Shown here: one piece after another, positions 10,072 through 18,880 of the stretch
Layout: the number at the start of each line of letters is the position of its first letter
How positions within the stretch are numbered: the stretch's first letter is position 1
From: Thiomicrorhabdus sp.
GTDB taxonomy: Bacteria > Pseudomonadota > Gammaproteobacteria > Thiomicrospirales > Thiomicrospiraceae
Assembly (NCBI GenBank): GCA_026989175.1
Contig: JALSJT010000182.1
Location: forward strand, 1 to 44,490
Direction of reading: 5' to 3'
DNA: 44,490 bases
Translations under genes and position numbers: made by a program
Notes under the pieces: generated by a model
What the model was told of the DNA's origin: nothing
Databases searched by the model: none
The model's input: only the letters and a program-made list of their open reading frames with translations

Positions 10072-11895
10072 ATGTGTGGGATTTGTGGTGAGATTTATTG
10101 GGATGGTCAGACATCAAATGAAAATCGTTTAAAAGCGATGTTGCAAGCGATGGAACATCGTGGCCCAGATGACAGTGGCGTGTGGCAGAAAGAGCATGTT
10201 GGATTAGGTCATCGGCGTTTATCCATTATTGATCTCTCAGAAGCGGGTCATCAACCCATGCTAGATAAAGAGTTAACACTGGTGTTTAATGGTTGTATCT
10301 ATAACTACCAAACGCTGAAAACAGAGCTAGAAGTATTAGGTCATCAATTCCAGTCACACTCGGATACCGAAGTGATTTTGAAAGCCTATCGCCAATGGGG
10401 CATGGAATGTGTGCAATACTTTGAAGGCATGTTTGCATTTGCCATTTGGGACGATGACCTGCAACAGCTGTTATTGGCAAGAGATCGTCTTGGTATTAAG
10501 CCTCTTTATTATGCGCCCGTGTCTGGTGGGGCACGCTTTGCCTCGAATACACAAGCATTGTTGACCAGTGGCGATATTGATACCGAAATTGATCCTGTCG
10601 GACTGCATCACCAACTCACGTTACATGCCGTAATTCCTGCTCCCTATACTATTTTAAAAGGCATTCGTAAGCTTGAGCCAGGGCATTGGATGATTGTTAA
10701 CCCAGATGGCCAAATATTTAAAAAACGTTTCTGGCATTTGGAGACGAACCCCCCTGAAACTATTGACGGTAAGCCCGCACCTCAAACGGAACAAGCGTGG
10801 GTGAACGCCATTCATCAACGTTTAAAAGAGGCGGTGTTAAAACGTTTAACCGCTGCTGATGTTCCCGTAGGTGTATTGCTTTCTGGTGGTTTAGATTCCA
10901 GCTTATTAGTGGCGTTACTGGATGAGGCGGGGGTAAAAAATATCAAAACCTTTTCAATTGGATTTGAAGATGCGCCCGAAGAAAAAGGCAATGAGTTTGA
11001 GTTTTCCGATTTAGTGGTCGAACGTTACCAAACCGACCATCAGAAAATATTAATTTCCAACCAAGACGTGCTTCCGAGATTGCACGAATCAGTGGAAGCG
11101 ATGTCCGAACCTATGGTTGGACAAGATGCGGTGGCTTTTTATTTATTATCCGAACAGGTATCGAAAAGCGTTAAGGTCGTGATGTCTGGACAAGGCGCAG
11201 ATGAAGTATTTGCGGGGTATTCTTGGTACCCCAAAATGGATAGAGCCGGTAAGAGTATTGATTTAACCAATCCCGATGAAGCCGTGAGCGCATTTGCGCC
11301 GTACTATTTTGATCGCTCTCATCAAGAGTGGTTAGCGGTGGTGAATCCAAAATACCATATTGAAGATGTGACCTCGAGATTGGTCGGTGACAGTTTAACA
11401 GAGGGGGGGGCAAACTCTTTTTTAGATCAAGTGTTGCGTTTTGATGTGACCACGCTGATTGTGGATGACCCTGTTAAACGGGTAGATAATATGACCATGG
11501 CATGGGGGCTGGAAGCCCGAGTGCCATTTTTAGACCACAAACTAGTTGAGTTGGCGATGATGGCGCCAGATGAACTGAAATTAAAGCAGGACGGTAAGTT
11601 TATTTTAAAATCGATCGCGCGTGGCATTGTGCCTGATGAGATTATTGACCGCCCTAAAGTCGCCTTTCCTATGCCAGCCCTTAAGTATGTACGGGGAGAT
11701 TTTTATGAGTTTATGAAATCATTGTTAACCTCACCTCAAGCAAAAGCGCGCGGTATATTTAATCAAGAGAAGTTACAACAACTCTTGAAAAACCCTGAAG
11801 CCAAAGAGAGCTTTACTGCCATTCAAGGCAGTAAATTATGGCATGCGGCGTTATTAGAGTTTTGGTTGCAAAAACATGTAGATAAAACGCTTTAA
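10072..11895 (+). CDS. N-acetylglutaminylglutamine amidotransferase-like (asparagine synthase family)
   Basis: The protein pairs an N-terminal glutaminase domain (catalytic Cys2 in MCGICGE, RGPDDSG, NGCIYNYQ, SDTEVILKAY) with a C-terminal ATP-pyrophosphatase synthetase domain (SGGLDSS at 271-277, SGQGADEVFAGY). Its 607 residues and phrases such as NGCIYNYQ and LHAVIPAPYTILKGIRKL match the subfamily that amidates N-acetylglutaminylglutamine, an osmoprotectant dipeptide, better than biosynthetic AsnB. The usual partner, N-acetylglutaminylglutamine synthase with its GNAT domain, is not next to it. A G8 tract (11403-11410) encodes Gly-Gly. General asparagine synthetase is the main alternative. 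Confidence 0.8.
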   Translation: MCGICGEIYWDGQTSNENRLKAMLQAMEHRGPDDSGVWQKEHVGLGHRRLSIIDLSEAGHQPMLDKELTLVFNGCIYNYQTLKTELEVLGHQFQSHSDTEVILKAYRQWGMECVQYFEGMFAFAIWDDDLQQLLLARDRLGIKPLYYAPVSGGARFASNTQALLTSGDIDTEIDPVGLHHQLTLHAVIPAPYTILKGIRKLEPGHWMIVNPDGQIFKKRFWHLETNPPETIDGKPAPQTEQAWVNAIHQRLKEAVLKRLTAADVPVGVLLSGGLDSSLLVALLDEAGVKNIKTFSIGFEDAPEEKGNEFEFSDLVVERYQTDHQKILISNQDVLPRLHESVEAMSEPMVGQDAVAFYLLSEQVSKSVKVVMSGQGADEVFAGYSWYPKMDRAGKSIDLTNPDEAVSAFAPYYFDRSHQEWLAVVNPKYHIEDVTSRLVGDSLTEGGANSFLDQVLRFDVTTLIVDDPVKRVDNMTMAWGLEARVPFLDHKLVELAMMAPDELKLKQDGKFILKSIARGIVPDEIIDRPKVAFPMPALKYVRGDFYEFMKSLLTSPQAKARGIFNQEKLQQLLKNPEAKESFTAIQGSKLWHAALLEFWLQKHVDKTL

Positions 11896-11952
11896 GCTGA
11901 AACACTTATGTATTTTTATTGTATAACCTAGTAAAATGCTAAGGAATATTAA

Positions 11953-11959
11953 GGGGGGG
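11953..11959 (+). repeat. Intergenic G7 tract
   Basis: Seven G between asnB-like gene and the first miniature element. Not placed to act as a ribosome binding site for any gene I recognise. Confidence 0.9.
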
Positions 11960-11980
11960 ATGATTTTAACTCTTAACAGT

Positions 11981-12142
11981 GAGACCTTTGCACGAGAGGA
12001 TACACGGATAAAAAAGGCTTAAATATACCTGATTTTCGTTGAAAACTTTGCGAATACCTCTAGGTATTCCCTGCCGTTTCCGCTTCAATCAGTCACATTT
12101 TATCTCTTTTTTCTCTCGCGCCCCTCTCGGTACAAAGCTCTC
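11981..12142. mobile_element. Miniature inverted-repeat element, copy 1
   Basis: A 162 bp non-coding element starting GAGACCTTTGCACGAG and ending with a degenerate inverted copy, TACAAAGCTCTC. Flanks are ACAGT and AAAGT, a 5 bp target duplication with one mismatch. The centre holds GAATACCT CT AGGTATTC. Orientation A (same as copies 2, 4, 5). It ends 26 bp before the grxD start. Confidence 0.9.
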
Positions 12143-12168
12143 AAAGTAATTTATAAAAGGAAGTAGCA

Positions 12169-12522
12169 GTGGAAAATCAAGATCCAGTCGTACAAGAAAC
12201 ACTCGATAGAATTCATGGTCAAGTGACCAATAACCCAGTTGTATTGTATATGAAAGGTACGCCTCAAATGCCCTCTTGTGGTTTTTCAAGTCGCGCAGCA
12301 CAAGCGTTAGCGGAAACGGGAGAGAAATTTGCATTTGTTAATATTTTAGCAGATAGCGCCGTTTTTGAGCACCTACCAAAATATCAAGATTGGCCAACTT
12401 TTCCACAGTTATATATTGGTGGCGAGTTACAAGGTGGTTGCGATATTACGCTTGAGTTAGCCGAGTCGGGCGAGCTTAAAAAGATGATGGCAGAAGCGAT
12501 TGCGAAGCAAGCTGAAAAATAA
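12169..12522 (+). CDS. grxD: Monothiol glutaredoxin GrxD (Grx4)
   Basis: GrxD-type monothiol glutaredoxins bind a [2Fe-2S] cluster and deliver it to target proteins. The 117-residue protein carries the CGFS motif at Cys37-Ser40 within MPSCGFSSRA, plus WPTFPQLYIGGEL and GGCDI, all typical of Grx4. The start is a GTG at 12169 with AAAAGGAAG eight bases upstream. The gene is bracketed by two direct copies of the miniature element, and copy 1 ends inside what should be its promoter or leader. It may cooperate with iscA (29608). Confidence 0.95.
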   Translation: MENQDPVVQETLDRIHGQVTNNPVVLYMKGTPQMPSCGFSSRAAQALAETGEKFAFVNILADSAVFEHLPKYQDWPTFPQLYIGGELQGGCDITLELAESGELKKMMAEAIAKQAEK

Positions 12523-12541
12523 AATTTATTTTTTTGAAACA

Positions 12542-12612
12542 AAAAAGCATTTAATAATATCCTAATTAGAGTGTTCTCTATTATTCGTTAGGTTTTATTA
12601 AGTGCTTTTTGC
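12542..12612 (+). terminator. Long hairpin terminator after grxD
   Basis: The arm AAAAGCATTTAATAATATC at about 12543 pairs with GGTTTTATTAAGTGCTTTT near 12591-12609. A nested TAGAG/CTCTA stem lies inside, and the run ends in T5. It lies 20 bases after the grxD stop. Confidence 0.75.
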
Positions 12613-12629
12613 GTTTTTAAAGGCTAATT

Positions 12630-12788
12630 GAGAGCTTTGCACGAAAGGATACACGAATAAAAAAGGCTGAAATACGCCTGATTTTCGTTGAAAACCTTGC
12701 GAATACCTAGGTATTCCCTGCGATTTCCGCCTCAATCAGTCACATTTCATCTCTTTTTTCTCTCGCGCCCCTCTCGTGCAAAGGTCTC
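12630..12788. mobile_element. Miniature inverted-repeat element, copy 2
   Basis: 159 bp, orientation A. Left end GAGAGCTTTGCACGA, right end TCGTGCAAAGGTCTC, flanked by a perfect 5 bp duplication TAATT (12625-12629 and 12789-12793). It contains the perfect palindrome GAATACCTAGGTATTC. It ends 45 bp before the cytochrome P460 start and, with the grxD terminator, fills the 311 bp gap. Confidence 0.95.
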
Positions 12789-12833
12789 TAATTAGAGATG
12801 TTTTCAGATAAAAAAGATCAAAGGAAAGAGTTA

Positions 12834-13379
12834 ATGAAAAAGTTTTTGCTGTGTACGAGTTTGTTAAGTGTGATTGGAAGTCCACTGACATTTGCAATGA
12901 GTGAGTCTCCAACGATAGCGCATAGTTTGGTGCCAAAATCAGCTGCCAATGGCATTGCATTTCCGGTTAACTATCAGGCGTGGGATACCGTTTCTGTTTC
13001 GTATCGAGAAGATAATGATACATTGCGTGCGATTATTGGAAATCCGCAAGCGATTAAAGCGATTGAAACGGGTCAAACAAACCCATGGCCAAACGGTGCT
13101 GTGCTTGGAAAATTAGTTTGGAAGGCCGGTCAAGATGCGCACTGGAAAGCGGCTAAGGTTCCTGGTAAGTTTATTCATGCGGAGTTCATGTTTAAAGATA
13201 CCACTAAATGGACAGATACCAAAGGCTGGGGCTGGGCACGTTGGGTAGGTTTAGAGCAAGTGCCTTTTGGAAAGGATGCCGAATCGGCACACCGTTCATG
13301 TATTACATGTCATGCACCTGTTGCGGGACAGGACTGGGTCTTCACTAAGCCTGCGGTTATGCCTAAGCGTATTCAATAG
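12834..13379 (+). CDS. Cytochrome P460 family protein
   Basis: A 181-residue exported c-type haem protein. I chose the ATG at 12834 (AAAGGAAAG upstream) because it begins a clean signal peptide, MKKFLLCTSLLSVIGSPLTFA; an upstream ATG at 12798 would add 12 charged residues. The single haem motif is CITCH at Cys156, Cys159, His160. The core (YQAWDTVSVSYREDN, TNPWPNGAVLGKLVWKAG, GWGWARWVG) fits the cytochrome P460 domain. Characterised relatives oxidise hydroxylamine or handle NO, but many have no known role, so none is claimed. It converges with rnt with only 2 bp between stop codons. Confidence 0.82.
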   Translation: MKKFLLCTSLLSVIGSPLTFAMSESPTIAHSLVPKSAANGIAFPVNYQAWDTVSVSYREDNDTLRAIIGNPQAIKAIETGQTNPWPNGAVLGKLVWKAGQDAHWKAAKVPGKFIHAEFMFKDTTKWTDTKGWGWARWVGLEQVPFGKDAESAHRSCITCHAPVAGQDWVFTKPAVMPKRIQ

Positions 13380-13381
13380 TC

Positions 13382-14002
13382 TTAGTTAGGCTGTTTTTTA
13401 GGTAATCGCCAGCTATTGACGATATTGCAAAAAATATCAGCCGTTTTTTCCGTATCATAAACCGCGGAGTGGGCTTGTTTGTTATCCCACTCTAAACCCG
13501 CTTCCACAGCAGCCTTGGCAAGTACCGTTTCGCCATAGGCGAGGCCAGCGAGTGAGACGGTATCAAAGGTGCTGAACTCATGAAAGGGCGACTTTACCTT
13601 GCAGCGCTCAGCGGCTTTTTTAACAAAGCCTAAATCAAAAAACGCATTGTGTCCGACTAAGATGGCTCGGCTACAGCCTGTGATTTTAAGCTGATGATTA
13701 ATGGGCTTAAAAAGTGCCGTCAGTGCTTCCTTCTCACTCATGGCGTCTCGAAAAGGATGAAATGGGTCTTCCATGCCAATGAATTTAAGGGCGCTTTGTT
13801 CAATATTGGCGCCTTTAAAGGGTAGGATGTTTTTGTCAAAGGTCGTGCCTCTCACAAGGTTTCCAGCAGCATTCATGTGCAACATAACAACGGCCATCTC
13901 TAATAGGGCATCGGTTTCACAGTTAAAGCCGGCGGTTTCTACATCGACGACAACGGGCAAGAAACCACGAAAGCGGTCTTTAATATCAATTATTTTGGTC
14001 AT
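13382..14002 (-). CDS. rnt: Ribonuclease T
   Basis: RNase T is a DEDDh 3'-5' exonuclease that trims tRNA and other stable RNA 3' ends. The 206-residue protein has Asp20 and Glu22 in VVDVETAG, HNAFFD in the second Exo motif, and the HSAVYDTEKTAD motif carrying the catalytic His and Asp. Length matches the family. No good Shine-Dalgarno precedes the ATG at 14002; the leader is instead an 11 bp tandem repeat shared with the end of argA. It probably follows argA in one transcript (32 bp gap). Confidence 0.94.
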   Translation of the reverse strand: MTKIIDIKDRFRGFLPVVVDVETAGFNCETDALLEMAVVMLHMNAAGNLVRGTTFDKNILPFKGANIEQSALKFIGMEDPFHPFRDAMSEKEALTALFKPINHQLKITGCSRAILVGHNAFFDLGFVKKAAERCKVKSPFHEFSTFDTVSLAGLAYGETVLAKAAVEAGLEWDNKQAHSAVYDTEKTADIFCNIVNSWRLPKKQPN

Positions 14003-14011
14003 ATAGGCTTT

Positions 14012-14044
14012 TTTATATTAGGTTTATATTAGGTTTATATTAGG
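14012..14044. repeat. Three tandem copies of an 11 bp repeat between argA and rnt
   Basis: TTTATATTAGG occurs three times head to tail with no mismatch. The argA stop codon (14035-14037) lies in the array, and the rest forms the rnt leader. Confidence 0.95.
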
Positions 14045-15324
14045 GATTTGAGAAGAACTTTGGATTGTCGTTGTGAATTGTATAGTGACAGCCTTTGAGA
14101 GGGGAGCGCCTCCACGGTGGTGAGCATGAATCCATGTTCAATAAACCAGTGGTGGGTGTGAGTGGTCAGTAAAAAGAGTTGTTTCATTTGCGCTTGCTGC
14201 GCTTTTTGCTCAATTGCTTTGAGTAGCTCGTGTCCTAGATGCTGACCTTGATAGCTGGGGTGTACCGTTAAACAGGCGAGTTCTCCTATGCCTTTCGCAA
14301 TAGGGTAGAGTGCTGCGCAACCAATAATGTGTTGATCGCGTTCAATGACAATAAAGTTATGGATCTCGAGTTCAAGTCGTTCACGCGAACGTTTTGCCAG
14401 CACCCCTTGGCTTTCTAAAGGAGTAATCATATCTAAAATCCCGCCGACATCTTCAATGGTGGCTGGGCGTAGCTGGTGATAGCGATCGCTAAAAATTAGC
14501 GTACCGTAGCCGTCGCGGGTGAAGAGCTCTTGCAACAGTGCATCGGGTTCATTTTGATCCATTAGATGAACGCGTTTGACATGAAAATTGGTTTTAGATA
14601 TTTGGGTTAAAAAACGAGCTTGTTCTTCATTTTCAGCGTGTTTGATAGTGCGATTGAGTTCTGTAATGCTCATTTGTTTGGGGAGGTTTTTCATCTGTTC
14701 CGAGTGGCCAAAAATCATCAATTTATCGGCTTGAATGCTTTTTGCTACTTCACAGGCCTGTTCGAGCGTATTGAGATTAAAGACTTCACCCGTTAAGGAG
14801 TAAGCCAGAGGTGTTAATAGAACAATTTGTCCCCCCTCTAAGCTAGTTGATATCGCTTGATGATTAATTTTTCTGAGCGTACCGGTGTGTTGAAAATCCA
14901 CTCCGTCAATGACTCCTTTAGGCTGGGCAATGACCCAGTTGCCTGAAATGAGCGTAAGAGGGGTGGATTGCTGATTGGTTGCTTGGCTGAACACCGCCTC
15001 TATTTGACTGCGCACCATACCGATGGCTTGTTGAAAAACGGTTACCATTTCGGTGGTGGTAATTCGAAACTGCTGATGGTGTTGCCATGGAATGTTTTGG
15101 TCGGTTAGTGCAGCATTAATTTGAGGTGCTGCACCCATCACTAAGACCATTTTTAGCCCTAGGTGGTGCAATAATCCTATGTCTTGTGTGAGCTGTTTAA
15201 ATGAGTCGCTGGCAAGCATTAAGTCGCCAGGTAAATAAATGACACAGGTTTTCCCACGGTGTTGTTCGATGTACCGAGAGGATTGTCTTAAAGTATTAAT
15301 AAAATCTAATTCAGATTGTTTCAT
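14035..15324 (-). CDS. argA: Amino-acid N-acetyltransferase (N-acetylglutamate synthase) ArgA
   Basis: ArgA acetylates glutamate with acetyl-CoA, the first step of arginine synthesis. Residues about 1-280 form the amino acid kinase-like domain (HRGKTCVIYLPGD, GAAPQINAAL) that binds arginine in classical ArgA. Residues about 290-429 form the GNAT domain, with LTVHPSYQGQHLGHELL as the acetyl-CoA motif. I chose the ATG at 15324, which aligns with the E. coli N terminus as I remember it; a TTG at 15345 would add seven residues. No clear ribosome binding site is seen for either. A bifunctional-type ArgJ is also present. Divergent from ilvD. Confidence 0.94.
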   Translation of the reverse strand: MKQSELDFINTLRQSSRYIEQHRGKTCVIYLPGDLMLASDSFKQLTQDIGLLHHLGLKMVLVMGAAPQINAALTDQNIPWQHHQQFRITTTEMVTVFQQAIGMVRSQIEAVFSQATNQQSTPLTLISGNWVIAQPKGVIDGVDFQHTGTLRKINHQAISTSLEGGQIVLLTPLAYSLTGEVFNLNTLEQACEVAKSIQADKLMIFGHSEQMKNLPKQMSITELNRTIKHAENEEQARFLTQISKTNFHVKRVHLMDQNEPDALLQELFTRDGYGTLIFSDRYHQLRPATIEDVGGILDMITPLESQGVLAKRSRERLELEIHNFIVIERDQHIIGCAALYPIAKGIGELACLTVHPSYQGQHLGHELLKAIEQKAQQAQMKQLFLLTTHTHHWFIEHGFMLTTVEALPSQRLSLYNSQRQSKVLLKSLI

Positions 15325-15437
15325 GAATGTGCGAAAATAGCTCAATAACGTTTTAATTTTATAAGTATAAACTAGTCTTGTAGTAAATGTCTAAAGGCAG
15401 CGATGTTTATCTATTGCATCAACATAAGGAGTTTTCA

Positions 15438-17294
15438 ATGCCAGATTATCGTTCAAAAACCAGCACTCATGGTCGAAACATGGCGGGCGCTCGTGCGTTA
15501 TGGCGTGCTACAGGGATGCAAACAGAGGATTTTGGCAAGCCGATTATTGCCGTCGCAAACTCCTTTACTCAGTTTGTGCCAGGTCACGTACATTTAAAAG
15601 ATATGGGGCAGTTGGTTGCCAGAGTGATTGAAGAAGCGGGGGGGGTGGCAAAAGAGTTTAATACCATCGCCGTGGATGATGGGATTGCGATGGGGCATGA
15701 TGGCATGTTGTACTCGCTGCCTTCGCGTGACCTGATTGCCGATTCGGTTGAGTACATGGCGAATGCACATTGCGCCGATGCACTGGTTTGTATTTCAAAC
15801 TGCGATAAAATCACCCCAGGAATGATGATGGCGGCGATGCGCTTGAATATCCCGACCATTTTTGTCACCGGTGGTCCAATGGAGTCGGGTAAAACGGTAT
15901 TAGGCGGTGAAAGCATTAAATTAGATTTGGTCGATGCAATGGTGATGGCTGTGGACGACACGTGTTCGGATCAAGATATTGAAGATGTTGAAATCTCTGC
16001 TTGCCCAACGTGTGGTTCGTGTTCGGGCATGTTTACCGCAAACTCCATGAACTGCTTGGCCGAAGCTTTAGGTATGGCGCTGCCAGGAAATGGCACGATG
16101 TTAGCAACTCATGCCGATCGTAGACATCTGTTTGAAGAAGCGGGTCGTCGGATTGTTGAAATAACCAAACAGTATTATGAGCAAGATGACGCCTCGGTTT
16201 TACCACGTTCAATCGCCTCGTTTGAAGCCTTTGAGAACGCGATGGCGGTTGATGTCGCGATGGGTGGTTCGACCAATACGGTCTTGCATCTGTTAGCGAT
16301 TGCTAAAGAAGCCGAAGTGAGTTTTACTATGGCGGATATGGACCATATCTCTCGTAAAGTCCCTTGCTTGGTGAAAGTGGCACCGAACTCTAAAATTTTC
16401 CACATGGAAGATGTGCATCGTGCCGGTGGCATGATGCGGGTTTTGGGTGAGTTGGATCGTGGTGGTTTAATTCATCGTGATGTGACAACCATTCATGCAT
16501 CGACCATGGGCGCAGCATTGGATTTATGGGATCTTCGTCGTACCGATGACCAAGGGGTTGAAACTTTTTTTAAAGCCGCTCCTGGCAATGTTCGAACCAC
16601 GGAAGCCTTTAGTCAAAGCAAGCGTTGGAAGAGTGTTGATACCGATCCTGTAGCGGGTTGTATTCGAGATGTTGAGCACGCTTACACTAAAGAGGGTGGG
16701 CTTGCTGTTCTGTACGGAAATATCGCCTTAGATGGCTGTATTGTTAAAACCGCAGGAGTGGATGAGTCGATTTTTAAATTTACGGGGAAAGCGCGTATCT
16801 TTGAGAGTCAAGAGGCTTCTGTTGCCGCCATTTTAGCTGATGAAATTAACGAAGGCGATGTATTGGTAATTCGTTATGAAGGACCAAAAGGGGGGCCGGG
16901 GATGCAAGAGATGTTGTACCCAACCAGTTACCTTAAATCGAAAGGGTTAGGGAAAGCGTGTGCCTTACTGACCGATGGTCGTTTTTCAGGCGGAACGTCT
17001 GGTTTATCTATTGGGCATGTTTCACCAGAAGCGGCGGAAGGTGGTAATATTGGCTTGGTTGAGGAGGGGGATGTGATTGAAATTGATATTCCTAATCGTA
17101 CCATTCATGTTGTACTGAGTGATGAGTTGATGGCCGAGCGCCGTCAAGCCATGGCGTTGAAAGGGCGTGATGCGTGGAAGCCCGTTGAAGAGCGTCCAAG
17201 AAAAGTAAGTGTGGCGTTACGTGCTTACGCAGCGATGACTACCAGTGCTGCATTTGGTGCGGTACGTGATGTGACTCAAATTGAGCATCGATAA
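15438..17294 (+). CDS. ilvD: Dihydroxy-acid dehydratase IlvD
   Basis: IlvD dehydrates dihydroxyvalerate and dihydroxymethylvalerate to the 2-keto acid precursors of valine, leucine and isoleucine. The 618-residue length is typical. Predicted Fe-S cluster cysteines are Cys122 in SNCDKITPG, and Cys189, Cys192 and Cys195 in [11 protein letters not shown]. The ATG at 15438 is preceded by AAGGAG and gives [19 protein letters not shown] as in other IlvD proteins; a longer frame from 15387 has no such support. A G8 tract at 15638-15645 encodes the conserved Gly-Gly of [10 protein letters not shown] strong hairpin follows. Confidence 0.97.
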   Translation: MPDYRSKTSTHGRNMAGARALWRATGMQTEDFGKPIIAVANSFTQFVPGHVHLKDMGQLVARVIEEAGGVAKEFNTIAVDDGIAMGHDGMLYSLPSRDLIADSVEYMANAHCADALVCISNCDKITPGMMMAAMRLNIPTIFVTGGPMESGKTVLGGESIKLDLVDAMVMAVDDTCSDQDIEDVEISACPTCGSCSGMFTANSMNCLAEALGMALPGNGTMLATHADRRHLFEEAGRRIVEITKQYYEQDDASVLPRSIASFEAFENAMAVDVAMGGSTNTVLHLLAIAKEAEVSFTMADMDHISRKVPCLVKVAPNSKIFHMEDVHRAGGMMRVLGELDRGGLIHRDVTTIHASTMGAALDLWDLRRTDDQGVETFFKAAPGNVRTTEAFSQSKRWKSVDTDPVAGCIRDVEHAYTKEGGLAVLYGNIALDGCIVKTAGVDESIFKFTGKARIFESQEASVAAILADEINEGDVLVIRYEGPKGGPGMQEMLYPTSYLKSKGLGKACALLTDGRFSGGTSGLSIGHVSPEAAEGGNIGLVEEGDVIEIDIPNRTIHVVLSDELMAERRQAMALKGRDAWKPVEERPRKVSVALRAYAAMTTSAAFGAVRDVTQIEHR

Positions 17295-17296
17295 CA

Positions 17297-17338
17297 GGTA
17301 ACGATTCAGTCGTGAACTGAATCGTTACCCTCTATTTT
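17297..17338 (+). terminator. Terminator after ilvD
   Basis: A perfect 14 bp stem, GGTAACGATTCAGT with ACTGAATCGTTACC, loop CGTGA, followed by CTCTATTTT. It starts three bases after the ilvD stop. Confidence 0.88.
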
Positions 17339-17379
17339 GATACCGTATTGAGATGTATCAAGATTTTTTGGAGGTAGGT

Positions 17380-17778
17380 ATGTTTTTAGATCGATTAAAT
17401 AAAGAGCAGCATCAAGCAATTTTTGATTTAGCGGTGAATTTAGCGGCTGCAGATAATGAAATTTCAGAAGAGGAGGTTCAGTACCTTAAGGAATTTAGTG
17501 AAGCACACGGAATTGAATATGATTTGAATAAGTCTGATATTGATGTTGCTGAAAGGATTTCTAAGTTTAATACTAAAGAAGTTCGAATTATTGCGTTACA
17601 GCAGTTAATTAAAATTTCTTATAAAGATGGCCACTTTGGTAAAGAAGAACAAGATAAGGTGTTTTTAATTGCGCAGAAAATGGGTTTGAATGATCCAGCA
17701 TTAATGATTCGTATTGAGAAGTGGGTACGTCAAGGTTTTGATTGGCGCTATGAAGGTGAGGAGATGTTAAAGCATTAA
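17380..17778 (+). CDS. TerB-like helical protein
   Basis: A 132-residue acidic, all-helical cytoplasmic protein. The ATG at 17380 has an excellent GGAGGT site upstream; a further ATG at 17353 is less likely. The pattern FDLAVNLAAADNEISEEEVQYLKEF repeated later as IKISYKDGHFGKEEQDKVF matches the TerB/DUF533-type fold with paired acidic helices. The name comes from tellurite resistance, but most family members are of unknown function and no other ter genes are nearby. Monocistronic between two terminators. Confidence 0.7.
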   Translation: MFLDRLNKEQHQAIFDLAVNLAAADNEISEEEVQYLKEFSEAHGIEYDLNKSDIDVAERISKFNTKEVRIIALQQLIKISYKDGHFGKEEQDKVFLIAQKMGLNDPALMIRIEKWVRQGFDWRYEGEEMLKH

Positions 17779-17835
17779 ACTGTTTATTCAAGCTGTAAAT
17801 TCGGCATGACTTAAATACAAAGCAAGTTTAATGAG

Positions 17836-17905
17836 CCAGCGTAATGCTGTTTTTTTGGGTCCTCTTGGGGGTATAAAAAAAACCAGCATTACGCTGGTTT
17901 TTTAT
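17836..17905. terminator. Double bidirectional terminator between terB-like gene and soxA
   Basis: CCAGCGTAATGCTG (17836-17849) and its inverse CAGCATTACGCTGG (17884-17897) each form a short hairpin followed by T runs, T7 after the first and T6 after the second on the plus strand. On the minus strand the same arms give CCAGC-GTAAT-GCTGG then T8 downstream of soxA. The two arms can also pair with each other. Confidence 0.88.
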
Positions 17906-17924
17906 AGATATATTTTAAGTGGTG

Positions 17925-18755
17925 TTATTCACGATATCCAGGGCCATTAATTTCTAAGCCATTTGAGGTATAGGCTTGATAGAATTCAAGGTTACGGTAG
18001 GTTTCGCTTTGCGCTTTATAAGGAACGGCACGCATATTTTTCTGACAGCCCTCATAGCGACGGTGCAATGTACCGAGATTTTGCCATTTGGCTCGAAAAA
18101 CTGGAAAGTGTGTTGTGTGACCGAGTGCCGCAGAGAGCGTATTTGCACGCGCTTTACGACCTGCGTTATCAACATGACATTTTGAGCAGGACAGATTAAA
18201 TTGCCCACGAGGTTTAATAAAGAAGTTTCGACCATCTTCATAAGCGGCACGTGCGGCTTCTGACTCTATTTTGACATCAATTTTTTGACCGCGCGCATTG
18301 TCTGCTAAGTAAGCACTGATTTGAGCAATCGGCCCTTTTTTCCATCCATAAGGTTTTAAACCTGCATCAGTGCGACACTTGTTAATCGCACCTTCAAGTG
18401 TTACTACTTGCTTGGTTGCTTCATCAAAGTATGGATATTTTGCTCGGATCTTACTAACATCGGAGCCAAAGCACTTTTGATAAACTGCAAGGTCTTTATT
18501 GTAAAGCGCCTCTCCTTCATCAATGGCATCTAAGTAAGGGGGAAACTCTTCTGCTGCCTCCCACTGAGCCATCTTGTCGGCTGAAAAAATATAAGCACCA
18601 TTGATATACTCTTCTGGTGCTAGGTTAGGGTTTTTTGCTTTAAAAAAATCGACAAGTTGTTGGCGATCTTTTTCTGGGTCAATGGTGGCAGCCATGCTAG
18701 ATGTAGCCAGCACTGAAACCCCTAAAGATAAAGCGATTAGTAATGTTTTTTTCAT
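17925..18755 (-). CDS. soxA: Sulfur-oxidation c-type cytochrome SoxA
   Basis: SoxA with SoxX oxidatively attaches thiosulfate to the SoxY cysteine in the periplasm. The 276-residue protein has a signal peptide ending near residue 22, one haem motif CSKCH (Cys190, Cys193, His194), and YEGCQKN with Cys237, the expected cysteine ligand or persulfide active site. The N-terminal haem motif found in dihaem SoxA is absent; Cys95 and Cys127 are placed where a disulfide replaces it in monohaem types. SD GGAGAG precedes the ATG. It is the last gene of soxXYZA, 164 bp after soxZ, a gap that holds a strong hairpin. Confidence 0.95.
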   Translation of the reverse strand: MKKTLLIALSLGVSVLATSSMAATIDPEKDRQQLVDFFKAKNPNLAPEEYINGAYIFSADKMAQWEAAEEFPPYLDAIDEGEALYNKDLAVYQKCFGSDVSKIRAKYPYFDEATKQVVTLEGAINKCRTDAGLKPYGWKKGPIAQISAYLADNARGQKIDVKIESEAARAAYEDGRNFFIKPRGQFNLSCSKCHVDNAGRKARANTLSAALGHTTHFPVFRAKWQNLGTLHRRYEGCQKNMRAVPYKAQSETYRNLEFYQAYTSNGLEINGPGYRE

Positions 18756-18880
18756 TCTAACTCTCCGCTCGAAAGCTTTATTTTTCCATTAGTAAACTCA
18801 GAGAACTTCTGAAGTGATAATGGGTAATTTTTTTATAGAGTGCTGAGTTACTATGTTTTAGATAGTAATCAAATTAGAAA

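Noticed and set aside
11981-12142. Assignment of the elements to the IS5 family from the end sequence
   Set aside because: The ends remind me of some IS5-group elements, but the 5 bp duplication is not typical and no transposase is in the window.
12089-12334. Open frames on the minus strand that begin inside miniature elements (also 12736-12960) and share an N-terminal GAREKKE stretch
   Set aside because: The shared peptide comes from the repeated element itself; the rest of each frame runs antisense through grxD or the P460 gene.
17380-17778. A tellurite resistance function for the TerB-like gene
   Set aside because: No other ter genes are nearby and single TerB-like proteins are usually of unknown role.
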